DNA of 64,000 nt from Erodium maritimum (lineage: Eukaryota; Streptophyta; Magnoliopsida; Geraniales; Geraniaceae). Below, one piece after another: positions 33,384 to 44,907 of this stretch. The notes below the pieces were generated by a model. That model was not told the origin of the DNA. It was given only the letters and a program-made list of their open reading frames with translations, and searched no databases. Each line of letters opens with the position of its first letter. Position 1 is the first letter of the stretch. The translations under genes were made by a program, and so were the position numbers. Location of the stretch: NCBI GenBank assembly GCA_963921825.1, contig OY997593.1, positions 58,698,039-58,762,038 of the forward strand. Direction: 5' to 3'.

Positions 33384-34238
33384 CTAAATGTCCCGCTCTT
33401 TCTTGGCTCTCTTCGTCTTGGCAAATGTAGCCGCAACTGACATCACCTCAGTCATCAGTAGCTCAAGTTCTTCGTCATCTTCCTGAACAAGGTGAGCTTC
33501 GTCATCCGCCTCATCCCTTTTCTTCTTCTGGCAGTCTCGGATCCAATGCCCTTCCATGTTGCAATAATGGCACTTCCCTGGCTTCTTGGTGTTGTCAGCA
33601 CCATCCTTGTTGCCACCATTGCGATGTTTTCCCCGTGATTTGGGACATGCATTCGTACCGCCATGGTACCGTCGTCTCAAGCGGTTGCATCATACTTCCT
33701 CCATGAGGAGTAGCCTTGTACCTTCATCCTCTTCTTTGTCCAGATCCATGCGTTCCTCCACTGCTTTGAACCGTCCCGTCAATTCCTCCATATTGATTGT
33801 ATCGAGGTCGACGAGGTTATCAATTGATAATGTGAGCTGTGAATAACGCCTTGGAACTATGCGCAGGAACTTCTGCATGACTTGCTTCTCTAGTATCTCA
33901 TCACCGAGGACACCAAGATTTTCCACAATACCGGTAAGTCGCATTGCTAGCTTGTCGATGGTTTCGCCGTCCTTGTGTATGAATCGCTCAAACTAGCGCC
34001 GGAGTGTTTGAGCCTTCGCATCGCGGACTTGGCTTGATCCCATGCAGATAGTTTTGATTGCCTCCCATGCCTCGTGAGCCGTATTATTCTTCCCAATTGT
34101 TGAGATCATCTCGGTCGGAACCGAGCGCAGGATCACCTCCATTGCAGAGCGATCGTTGCGATATCCAATCTCGTCGGTGAGATCCTCCTCGCCTTGGATT
34201 GCCGCCCACAAGCCTTTTGCTTGTAACCCGACCTCCAT
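33384..34238 (-). pseudogene. Copia gag with CCHC zinc knuckle, broken
   Basis: Three successive minus-strand frames (33993-34238, 33690-33944, 33384-33680) cover the gag: AKGLWAAIQGEEDL and AHEAWEAIKTICMG in the capsid-like region, then KFLRIVPRRYSQL, then the zinc knuckle CHYCNMEGHWIRDC. At least two breaks separate them. It binds element RNA in the virus-like particle when intact. Confidence 0.82.
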
Positions 34239-34430
34239 GAGGATTTCTCATTTGCCGTAGTTGGTACGGGATAGGATAGGTAAATTGGTTGTGCTAACCA
34301 CCGCAGGGTACGACCTTGTCACAGCCAGCTCGCGCCCATGGCCGACTGCGGTGGAGGGACTCCCGGTGTTGCTTGCCTTGATCTTCCTGTCAGAATCTCC
34401 CATTATGAACCAGTCTCTAATACCACTCGT

Positions 34431-34812
34431 TGGTTCTCAACTACTAGTATTGAAACACCTAGTATTGAAAACAACTCGTTAGTTCTCAAGTACTAGTATT
34501 GAAAACAAAGGAGAGAGAGAGAGAGAATAGGAATTGTGTAATCACCAAATGCTTTTTGATGCTTGGTGAGGACTTGTATTTATAGTGAAAATAAGAAAAA
34601 TCCTAATACAACACAACCTCTATGTAGTATCTATCATAAGCGTAGAATTGCTTGGTGCCCAAGAATATACAAGGTTCATTAAACCTAGCTTATCTCTAAC
34701 AATACTTATCTAATTAGATTAACTAATCTAAAATCAAATACTTACTGTCCAAGTAAATGGTCTTCACAACTTGGTGTCCAAGACACCCACGTGACTAACT
34801 TATTTGCTAACA
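34431..34812 (-). repeat. 5' LTR of the Copia element (382 bp)
   Basis: Bounded by TGTTAG... and ...GAGAACCA on the minus strand, followed five bases later by the primer site. It contains a GAGAGA run at 34510-34526. It preserves the empty sites for both insertions found in the left LTR. Confidence 0.85.
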
Positions 34813-35040
34813 CTCTAAGGTCATCAAAATGATGGAAATGACTCGAAAATCTCTTTATTGAAGAGCAATTTTCAGACCCCCAAAAAATTATATAGTATTC
34901 ACTTCAGAGAAAATACACTTGTACGATATGAAGGAGTGTCACCAGACACGACTCATATTATGCTCGGGGCAAAACCAAAGGAGTATAAAGTATTTTATGG
35001 AACACCTTAAATATATTAAAATGTAACTTGATGGTTTTGT
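34813..35040. other. Spacer, nothing recognised
   Basis: AT-rich DNA between the Copia right LTR and the next retrosequence. Confidence 0.4.
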
Positions 35041-36590
35041 TTATCAGCAAAACAATATATAAATAAAACCTCTTCAGGGGAAGAAAAGGAATACTGGAAG
35101 GGTCTAACTACGATCCCTAACAGATAGGAGTATGCCATAGGCACCTCAAATTAAGAAACCTGGTCTGTTTAAAGGATCAAACCAACAACCAACTACATAA
35201 AACAAACCCAAGTACTGGTATGAAAACTCAGCCTCAAAACAAACACAACAAGGGGAGAATACACAATAAAAGGTCTAAATACCCAAATTTTACAAACGTT
35301 AAGCGCATCACAGTATACTAGGTCTATAACTTTGATTTTCCTACCATTAAGCACCGAAGAATAACAAGGTCTATAACTCGGATATTCCAATCATTCAACC
35401 TTAAAAATAATGATATACACCCAAACAACTATCCGATATTGTAGAGAGCACCTTGCCTCATCAGGGCCATCAATTTTCCAAACAAACTGATTGGCGGTCA
35501 TTAACAAGTCGACGACCAACACCACAAACGATGGAGACATATCCAAAGGACAATACGCACCGGAACACACTATACCCAAAAACTGAATCTGAAGGTAATC
35601 AACTAATAGGCACAATGACCAAACCACTCGTCGGTGACCAACACCTACAAACCGATAAGCCTTAACCACTAGTGTGGAAGGAAACATGTGAAACCCAAAT
35701 AGAATATGATAAATGGATAATATGAGGACATAAAACTTAAGAAATTGAGTAGGTGTATCAGTAACACTCATCTCGAGAAGTCTAGATCCGGGACGATCAC
35801 CACCCGTGAGGGTGAAGAAATGCGTCCCACGACCAGTTCTGGAACTAAACGCCGAAGACGGGGGAGAAGGAAGCCATTATAGCGACATCACGATGACCAG
35901 CACCAGAACGAACCACCAGACGTGGCTGGATCAAATCCACAAGGATTAACACTCGGGAGGATGAAGAAACGCGTCTCACGACCAGACTTAAAACAAGTAT
36001 TCGCCTGTGAAACGAAAAAGGCACCATCGACACCACCTTGAGGAGTAGATGACAGGAGAGAAGGTTACACCGGTGGCCAACACCAAAAATCGTTGATCAG
36101 AACCAACTCATATTAGAAACTTCACACCGTAGACCATGAGAAAATAGAGGAGCCGAGTTCCGACGAAGCAGAAGAACCATTGCTACTCAAGACGGCCATA
36201 ACATAACTCCAACGACTAGCTCCGGGGAAGCACAAAATCCAGCAAACCCAACTGACGAGACCAAACAGAGTCCCCCCGGAATACTAGCGACCGACAATGA
36301 GACTCATCTTCAAGGCAGATCCATCTTCAAGGAATCAAAAGAAGGACATGACCAATGAAAATAAAGGGTGCAACTCCAATCGCCACAAGCCAAACCACGC
36401 TCGACCAAATAAGCGCCCGGGAGAAACTTGCCACCGAATTCGACCACACATCGAAGACAAGGGTAGATCCACGGCTAAAGATGAATGGATGAGACAAACT
36501 CTAGCAACCAAGGGAACCTGCACCAGCGACGAATGACCGACTCGAGCTCTAATAACCCGAGGCACTTGGACCAATAGATTGCCCTCGTCC
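35041..36590 (-). mobile_element. LINE-like retrosequence related to the 23.0-24.6 kb segment
   Basis: It shares diverged blocks with 23023-24640, for example a CCAACACCAC...CGRTTGAGACATATCC block (35517-35541 and 23513-23541) and an ACTCGTCGG block further on. Both begin (plus-strand left end) with a GATCAGC/TATCAGC-AAAACAA tail, as expected of a minus-strand poly(A) end. No domain-bearing frame. The right end is approximate and no target duplication was found. Confidence 0.55.
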
Positions 36591-37674
36591 AAGGCGTCTA
36601 GATTGCCCTTTAGGTTTTACACCTATGCGATATTTCCCCTCCTCCCAGTTGTGATACATGATCTCTCGACTAAGGAGCTAGCGTGGTCGTGAAACGGGAA
36701 GCACACGCCCCCTATGCTATGCCAACCAGGCCCGGAGCACCCTAGCGAACTGGATGATACAGGACCTCCCGACTAACCCAGGTTGGGAGAGTACAACACA
36801 TATTCTAACTAAGGAGATATTTCATTTCTCATCAAAGAGCTTGTAGGCCCCTCAAGGGGTGAAAGTGATGAAATGGGGGAAATTCAAACCCTGCCAGATC
36901 AGGCTTCTGTTGTGTTATCCCCGTAATAGAAGAAGCGAGCACTGGTCACTTCCCATTGCATGTCGTTGTAGAACACACCGATGGGAGCGTTGTGAGGTCT
37001 GCGAAGTAGCTTCACCAGATCCACTGATCCTACCAAGGATCCTCAAGCTGCTAGGGAGGAGCCATAACCCGTCTCAATGGGATTTGACGCAACCTGATCC
37101 CAATCTCACTTCTCCTCCTCCTCCCAGATACCTCATTGTCTACTAGATGTACTCCTCTCCTCCCCCAAAGGGTTCCCGTCGGAGGACCAACATGTGTTTT
37201 AGGCGAAGTAGGTCAGCATGAGTCGAGCTAAGAAAAGTGTTAGTTGGGCCACCTCACGAGAATAAGGATAGATCCTCTACATTGTCACCTAGAATATACA
37301 AACAATTTTGCTATAGGGTCAACGCCTCGGGCTTGTCTAAGACTATGTGTGGCCCTATTTCATAATAAAATCTTATTTCATCTCCAAAATATATATTTAT
37401 ATTAATTTATACAAAGATAATAGTTCAAATAAAATATAGGGATTCCTTTCCTCAAACAACAAGGTTATTCCGATTATGATCTTATGAAGCGTTATACTAA
37501 ACTCATATCGAATTAAATATTGCACTTAGAGCATTCACATTCCTTTAGCCCAACTGAGGCTGAGAGGGGTAGGCTGAAAGGAGAATATCAATTTCTCTAT
37601 TTTCTTAAGGCATGACTGATACAATTTCATTTGTACTCCAATAAACTGGTGTAAGCTGAAAAGTGAGACTAATA
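36591..37674. other. Unassigned sequence, no gene seen
   Basis: GC-richer to about 37150, with several GGATCC/CCTCCTC motifs, then AT-rich. It could be a retrotransposon remnant, but I recognise no domain, LTR or tail. Confidence 0.4.
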
Positions 37675-37681
37675 TATAAAA

Positions 37682-38025
37682 GGGGAAACCCTGTTTCCCA
37701 ACCCCATTTGAGCTTTGTTTTTCAATTCCTAACCTAGGTTTACCTTTGGTGACATTTCCCAACTGTCACCTTTCAATTTTTTGCAGAAAGTATCGTTTAC
37801 CGTTTATTTTGACGATTCCGTTAGTTTTTTTCCCACGTGTCACTTCACCGTGACGACACGTGGCCGACACGTAGGCAAAAAACTAACGGAATCGTCAGTT
37901 TTGACGATTTTTGATACTTTCTGCAAAAAATTGAAAGGTGACAGTTGAGAAATGTCACCAAAGGTAAACCTAAGTTAGGAATTGAAAAACAAAGCTCAAA
38001 TGGGGTTAGGAAACAGGGTTACCCC
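37682..38025. mobile_element. Mutator-like foldback MITE, 344 bp, with G-box cores
   Basis: Nearly the whole element is one inverted repeat beginning GGGGAAACCCTGTTTCC, flanked by TATAAAA at 37675-37681 and 38026-38032 (7 exact bases; neighbouring bases are too AT-rich to be sure of 9). The centre holds CCCACGTGTC and GACACGTGG. The arm sequence AACTAACGGAATCGTC is similar to that of 12176-12533. Confidence 0.83.
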
Positions 38026-38257
38026 TATAAAAAAAGTAACAAAAATTAATTTTAATTTATAGAATCCAAAGATAGGGAATGGAAGTGACATTATATTATA
38101 AAACAGAAAAAGTCTTTACATTGAAAACTAACAACAACCCTTTTAAAAGTATGAAATTAGAAATAAAGAGAAAATAATGAAAATAACCAATCATGATCGC
38201 CAAAAAGATTCCAAGCGTGCTCGGTGAGGTCTACTTTCAATACATTATGAGCATGTT

Positions 38258-38512
38258 TTTTTTAATAAGTGATGATTTTATTGCAAAGCCTGAATTTTCA
38301 AGGCGAAAAAATAGACTGCAAGATGATACAACTCAAACGAGGATCATCCTGAAAACCTTAGAATAAGAACGAACGAAGAAAGACACAATGGACTACACAA
38401 GCCCAGAAACGGTCCAAAAAACCGAACGAAACAATCCCACAAAAACGAATAAAACAAGCGAATAGCTACGAAGCCAACAATACTCAACCCTGCACACACC
38501 CAACCAGATCCT
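38258..38512 (-). mobile_element. Short 5'-truncated LINE tail
   Basis: A 255-bp minus-strand fragment whose poly(A) side is the T run at 38256-38263, flanked by CATTATGAGCATGTT at 38243-38257 and 38513-38527. The long exact target duplication marks target-primed reverse transcription. It interrupts the spacer next to the Harbinger pseudogene. Confidence 0.85.
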
Positions 38513-38579
38513 CATTATGAGCATGTTGATTGTGAATCTTTTCGTTGTTTGCTAATCTGACATGGGCGGGGATGAATGT

Positions 38580-39757
38580 TCCCTGCTTGAATCTTGGTTA
38601 AATTAACCAACCTTCATCTAATTGTTCAATATAGCCTTTATATGTATGTCGTTCTACCCCGACAATCATATTGTGCATGATAACACATGCATTCATGATT
38701 ATGCCTAATGACGAGGGCTTCCACATTCGACTTGGGCGAGTGATAATGTGAAACCGAGCTTGGAGAATTCCAAATGCTCGTTCAACATTCTTCCTGTAAG
38801 CTTTTTAGATTTGAGAAAATTTCAAGTGCTTTGGAAGTTGAGGCAACATGATTATTTTCAAAAAAAAGTTGCTAGAAGGGTAAATATCATCAACCAAATA
38901 ATAAGACTGGTGTCCATTTATTGTGTAAGTGATCGTGGTTTCCAACTATTCACGACGTCCGAGATTGATTAAGCACATCGTTATTCGACCCCGTCATGCC
39001 AAAAAATGTGTGCCAAATCCACAAGTCCCGCATGATAACAACCTCAAACATCACTGTGGGGACATTACCGTGATCCCTCCTCAAATGAACTCCTTTCAAT
39101 ATTTTCGGGTAGTTCTTCCACTACCAGTGCATGCAGTCAAGACTACCCAACATCGAGGGGAACCCACGTGACGCATTCACCGCTAATATCTGGTTCATAT
39201 CAGCCTGTGTAGGCTTTCGTAGATAGATCTGTCCAAACACCTTAATTATTGCCTTGAATTTTTTTTAACGCACTCAAGAACCGTGCTTTCTCCTGTTCTC
39301 GTTATTGTCATCAACTGTAGTTCCATAACACAATTACCTAATGCATATAGTTCATTTTTTATAGAGAGAGAATTATACATGTCCTAATTCGTCTGTCTTG
39401 CTTGAAGTATGCGTTTTTTCTCTCTTGCAATTCATGCACAATACGTGTGAACATATCATTTGGTATTCGAAAACGACAATGGAAATACAGCTCGATGTAA
39501 ACAGGGTAGTTACAGAATTTGTCACGCATTAGACGTTCCTGCCCTACCACATGATCTCTCTTGTAGTACCGTCTCTTCAGACGTAGTTGCACTAGAGATG
39601 GTGGGTTCATGGTTCGACCATACAAACTTTGAACCTCTGGAAATGAATTGATGATGTTATTTTCGATTGAAAGTTCCATTATTCGCTCGCGCTGCCTCTC
39701 ATTAGTGAGAAACGCCAAAACGCTGTTCTTCGGATTGTTCGTCATTAAATCGAACAA
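38580..39757 (-). pseudogene. PIF/Harbinger transposase, inactivated
   Basis: From the Met at 39755-39757 the first frame (to 39359) has the family N-terminal region RRYYKRDHVVGQERLMRDKFCNYPVY and FRIPNDMFTRIVHELQ. Later frames contain YLRKPTQADMNQI and SMLGSLDCMHW (first catalytic Asp), then GMTGSNNDVLNQS, and the C-terminal block VERAFGILQARFHIITRP followed by ACVIMHNMIV. Stops and frameshifts occur after each block. Plant HARBI1/ALP-like host genes derive from the same family, but the many breaks and transposon-rich context argue for a dead transposase. I found no terminal repeats. Confidence 0.88.
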
Positions 39758-39769
39758 AAATATATTACA

Positions 39770-40409
39770 GGATTATGAGGTTGGAATAGTAGAATAACAA
39801 GTTGTGATTTTCATGTACAAGAACAAGTCATTTTGTAGTAATTTGAATATCAATTATCATTTAATGTGTTTTATTGTAACAAAAAAATTGAGTTATACAA
39901 GGGTCCTATTGGACAACAAAAAATTTGTCGTTGTCGCCGACTGTTTCATGCGACGGTATTGATACTGTTACTGTCTAATCGTCGCCCGTTTCCATCATCG
40001 TTTCAACTCATCCGCACTGATTATCCCGATATATACATAACGTCACGTCAACTTCTGCCCCCGACCCGATATGTACATAACGTTGATAATAAAACGCCAA
40101 CTTTCCGCCCCCGACCCGATATATACATAACGTCGGTAATAAAACGCCCAACTTTCCGCCCCCGACTAATAGAGAATAGCATATAACTGGATCATTTTAG
40201 TACCAAATCAGGAGTACATAGGGGATGTATTGCAGATCGACGGTGGTGGGTTAAGGACGGCAAGACCGGAAGCTGCCAAATACCAATTACATCCATTGGT
40301 TCGGCTTCAGTTGACTCTCTCTCTCTCTCTCTGGAACACGCTACTGACTCACTCACCCCTCACCGTCCAGCTCCCTTGCGACGGAAGCTCAGATTTTGCA
40401 CAGAATTTA
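39770..40409 (+). promoter_or_regulatory. Upstream region of the VPS9A-like gene with tandem repeat and CT-rich leader
   Basis: Contains a three-copy repeat (40025-40165) and, closer to the start, a CT-rich tract (CTCTCTCTCTCTCTCTGG at 40315-40332) typical of plant 5' leaders. No certain TATA box. Confidence 0.45.
40025..40165 (+). repeat. Three-copy tandem repeat of about 50 bp
   Basis: Units start CCCGATATRTACATAACG and end TTTCCGCCCCCGA at 40025-40064 (shorter), 40065-40114 and 40115-40165. It lies about 245 bp upstream of the VPS9A-like start codon. Confidence 0.9.
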
Positions 40410-43400
40410 ATGGAGAACGCGAACCAGAGCACGGACGTGTTCTTGGGGTTGCACGACTTTCTGGAGCGGATGCGTCAACCCACCGCCGCCGATTTCGTCA
40501 AATCCATCAAAAGGTCCGTTTCGATCCCTTTCCTCTCTTCTCAATTAGAATTAGGTATTCCGTTTGATCTGATGCTTTGACTTGGTGGCCGACGATACTC
40601 AGGCCAAGTTTTAGTTCCAACCAGGCCAGATTGTGGATTTAATTGCCAAAGGGCTGTGATGTTAGGTCTTTGAGCTTCAATTAGATTCACTTTTTGAACC
40701 ATTGATAATCAAAGGGTAGATTTTGGGTTGATTGGAGGGTGAGAAAACATGAATGCCTTAGCCAAATTGTTTTTGTTTTGCTTTGCTTTTAATAGGTATT
40801 TTCTTTATCTTTTTGGTTGGTTGATGTAACTTCCCCATTTTCTATTCCTGATATTTGGCAGTGTAATAAATATGCTGTTGTTGTTTCGGGATCATATCTT
40901 TCGGGATGCTTCAAGAGTGATTGTTGATAATTTATAAATGCTCATGTTGGGTCTTATGATAAATACTGGTAGTCGTTATAAAATTTCCAATCTGGAAGAC
41001 TGAAAACATATACACACGAACAATGTCTGTATTTAGTTTATGAATCCTAAAGACTATGAGCTTTGGAGAATTCAAACATTCCCCTGATTATGTTTAATCT
41101 CTCTGCACTTCTGTTTCCATCCGTGCGGCAATTATTCTGAATGTGACATCTTCTATCTGGCAGTTTTATTGTGTCATTTTCAAACAATGCTCCCGATCCC
41201 GAAAAAGACAGTGCTGCAGTACAGCAATTTCTTTCCCGTATGGAAGCAGCTTTCAGGGCTCATCCACTTTGGGCTGGTTGCTCGGAGGAGGAGCTGGATA
41301 GTGCTGGTGAAGTGAGTTACTGGACATTTACCCTCTATTGCTCTTATAAAATTCTCATGTCAATTTTACTTGCATATGTTTTCTACATATCAATATCATT
41401 AGATTACAGTATTCACCAGTGTCGGTAAAAAGGTACTTAAAAGGCAGTAACTGAGTTCTTGCAATATTTACTCCTATAATCTTGATAACTGAATAATCAT
41501 ATTATTTTGTGTTTCTTTACTTTTCCAAGGATACTGTCTGGTGGGGATTCTCATGGTGGAAATTCATAATTATTTTCCAACTGCAATTTAGCAATGGAAC
41601 ACACCAGCTCTTTAAATGATTTTTTAAAAAGAAAACTCAAAATGAACTGGCAAACAACTCCATTATCCTGCTAAACTTGCAATGACATCATGTCCGACTG
41701 ATAGCTAATTGCTTGCTTGTTCCACACACATTACATTGTATGATCATCTGTATATCTTCCATGAAGTGGTTGTGATTCATGAGCATCACTGAGAATCTCT
41801 TACGTTGGTTGTTGTAGTAAATGGGGATGTCAAAATAGAGTTGATTGCTGAGGATTCCCCAATTTCCAATTTCCATCTTGCAGAGTCTTAGCTATGTAAC
41901 TACAACATACAAAAACCTGAGTACTAAGTGCATTTCGAAACAACAAACTAACAAGCATATCCAGCATGCACTACTAAATTTTGCTATTCTCTGGTTCCCT
42001 ATATTTCTATATTATTAAGGGTCCACCAATATAAGGAAGGGGAATAATCCACTTACTTAAACCTGTAAGATTTGATTTGACACTTCAATACCCACTCTGC
42101 ACCAAGTTGCACAAAGTGGAACAATAAGAACAGAAGCAATTAAAGAAGGAGAATTAAAGGAGGAAAGGGTAGCAGATCAAAATAAGAACAATCTGATGTT
42201 TTCCTTAGATGAGTACATTCTCCTCCCATCTGTTGTAGTTGGATATGCAATATAGAAGTACTATAAATAAGTAAAGAAAGACACCAGATTGTCTAATGCT
42301 TCCGATAGACAAAAATATCTTAGTATTCACTGTAAGCCAAATTGCTAGAATGAAACACTCGGCAATGTGTCAAGTGTCAACCAGAAAATCCCCAAGATAT
42401 GTAATTGTGGATGGCTAAATTCAGTGTCAAATAAAATTGTATCAAAAAATGAAGTCCTATACTCTGCTACGTCAACCATTCTTGGTGAACCTGGTAAAGG
42501 TCACTGACAGAGAGATGCAAGGGAAGGTGAACATTTTTTTCAGACATTTGAGGCAGAAGTTGCAATTCATATAAAGTTGAACATCTTTGAGACATTTGAG
42601 GCAGAAGTTGCAATTCATATAAAGTTGAACGTATCAAAAAATGTAAAAACTACTCCATCAACTGCTGGTTCATATACCACCATCTGTTGGGTCATGAGAT
42701 TATCATGATATTATCCCAGTAGTGGCTGGAATTGGAATTCTATAGGTTTAGTTGGAGCATTTCTAATAGCACTGCCCTAGAAATGGTAGAATTTTCCCGT
42801 ATTTATTATCTGTTAGAATTCCATTTCGGAAAGAAGCTGAGTGCTACAAAATCTACCTCATAACTTAATACTACCTCTGGCAGCTGGACTTGTAATTTTA
42901 TTGTTTACCATTTCTTGATTTGTTATTCTTTCCATGGTAACTTATGCTTTTAGTGGATGACTGTGGTACTTGTGTTAATTTTCATCTTAATTTTTTCCTT
43001 AAATACAGGGGCTGGAGAAATATGTCATGACAAAGTTATTTACCCGTGTATTTGCTTCACTTCCAGATGATGCAAAATTTGATGGCCAACTTTCTGAGAA
43101 GATGGCATTGCTTCAACAATTTATCCGTCCCCAAAATTTGGATATTAAGTCGAGCTGTCAAAATGAAACTTCTTGGCTGGTGAGTAGAGGAATATAATCC
43201 AAATCTTATGTTGTACTTATATGTTGAGTACTATGCATAGCTTTGCTGGAATTGACAGTTAACCAACATGAAAAGAATCCCCTTGAATGCTTGGGAAGAG
43301 TTCAATCTTCTGTTACTCCATTTCCATTAAACTACTATCTTACCCCTTTATAAACATGTCTCTGTTGGCGCAGCTTGCTCAGAAAGAACTGCAAAAGATC

Positions 43401-44907
43401 AATATGTACAAAGCCCCAAGAGACAAGCTTGTGTGTATCCTAAATTGTTGCAAGGTTATAAATAATTTGCTGCTTAATGCTTCTATAGCTTCAAATGAGA
43501 ATCCACCTGGAGCTGATGAGTTCCTTCCAGTGCTAATTTATGTTATTATCAAGGTAAGAGTGTAGGATCAGTGACATATGCAATATTACTTGCTTTCCCT
43601 ATTGAGTATTTAATTTGTTTTGGCATATTAGTCTGGCTTCACAACGGTGGACTCGTGTATGTGAAGTGTGAACATCACTATAGAAATGAATTTTTTTGTG
43701 ACATATGCATTGATGAATAAGATTCGAAGTTCCTCGTTAACTGCCCAACTGCTAATGCATTTAACTTAACTTGAAAAGAGGCTATAATCTGATGCTGTTG
43801 TTCTTGTTATGGCTGAAGATCTTGGTCTGCCTAGCACTAGTGCTCTTGCTCCAGTGTCCTTGAAAAAACTGTATTCAATAGTGCTGAAGGTTGGCTGTAT
43901 CTAGATAAATTTCACGGAACACATTGGTCTGATCAGCACTGAATAATGAGCTTCTGAAACTGCCTAAATGTAGTTATATTAGGTTGGGCTTATCAAAACT
44001 GATGAATGATGCAGTAATTAAACTTTCATGTTATCTTAATTTGTGTATTTTTGTTTATAAAACTTATTAATGTATTCTACTTGTGCAGGCAAACCCTCCA
44101 CAGTTGCATTCAAACTTGTTGTACATACAACGTTACAGGCATCAATCTCGATTAGTTGGGGAACCGTCCTATTATTTCACAAACATGCTCTCTGCAGAAT
44201 CTTTCATCTCAAACATTGATGCCACAGCCCTCTCTATGGATGAAACTGAGTTTGAAAACAACATGGAGTTGGCTAGAGCTGTTTTGTCTGGCATTTCAAC
44301 TGATTTTGATGGCTTGTCTAACCAGAGTGACTTGAATGCTGGACAGAATCCTAGAGCAGAATCCTTGGAACCTAAACACCAAGCTTCTAATAATAAGGGA
44401 AAGACTGCTGCAGCACAACCCAAACCTCCAGAGGCAAAATCTGGGAAGAACGAGCCATCCATGGGAAAAACTCCCTCCATTTCTGATTTGGAGAATAGAG
44501 GGGCAAGCATACTTCTGAAAGAGGAATCAGTGACCCAAGTTTTTCAGCTGTACCCATATTTGTATTCCAATGTTGGCGATCTGACAATCAATGACGTAGA
44601 AGACCTGCTGAACAACTACAAACAACTTGTATTCAAATATGTGTGTCTTTCTAAAGGAATGGGTGCTTCATCTCTCCCGCCTATACTCCTGACCGAACCA
44701 CAAGCTGAGACCCAAAGCTCTGATGAACCCATCAAGGAGGGCGAAGATGGTAAAGCAGCAGAGCGGACTCACAAGTCAGAGAATGATACTGGTGAGGCAG
44801 ATGATTATCCAGACGGTGGATCACCATTCGAAGAGAAATTATTTGAGTCCAATTTGCCAAAGGACGAAGTGTCAACAGAGGAAAAAGAGGAGAGCTCCCC
44901 TTCATAG
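40410..44907 (+). CDS. VPS9A: VPS9A-like guanine nucleotide exchange factor for Rab5 GTPases (5 exons, 473 aa)
   Basis: Activates plant Rab5 (RABF) GTPases on endosomes, controlling vacuolar and endosomal traffic. Exons: 40410-40513, 41164-41311, 43009-43179, 43374-43553, 44089-44907, all GT-AG, with intron phases 2,0,0,0 and a continuous frame. The Met at 40410 is chosen because conserved sequence (VFLGLHDFLERMR) begins just after it; an in-frame Met at 40230 lies in non-conserved leader. The helical region precedes the VPS9 catalytic domain (about residues 115-265). Key residues are Asp189 in PPGADEFLP and Tyr213 in HSNLLYIQRY, the pair that acts on the GTPase nucleotide site in this family. 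The C-terminal 200 residues are acidic, Ser- and Glu-rich, with a helical segment (DVEDLLNNYKQLVFKY). Length is slightly below that of the usual plant protein. Intron 2 is long (1.7 kb) and includes a local duplication. Confidence 0.94.
42543..42630 (+). repeat. 40-bp direct duplication in VPS9A intron 2
   Basis: Positions 42543-42582 are repeated exactly at 42591-42630, a 48-bp period. The exact identity implies a recent slippage or repair event. Confidence 0.92.

Larger units (their letters stand above)
28328..34812 (-). mobile_element. Ty1/Copia element with pol mostly replaced, carrying nested insertions
   Basis: Long terminal repeats lie at 28328-29554 (enlarged by two insertions) and 34431-34812 (382 bp), in direct orientation. 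The primer site TGGTATTAGAGA (minus, 34414-34425) follows the right LTR and a purine tract (minus, 29555-29566) precedes the left. Gag lies at 33384-34238 and the end of RNase H at 29564-29870. Protease, integrase and reverse transcriptase are absent; instead there is an unrecognised coding stretch and a 2.1-kb hAT element. The five bases outside each LTR do not match, so the ends may have recombined or been rearranged. Confidence 0.8.
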
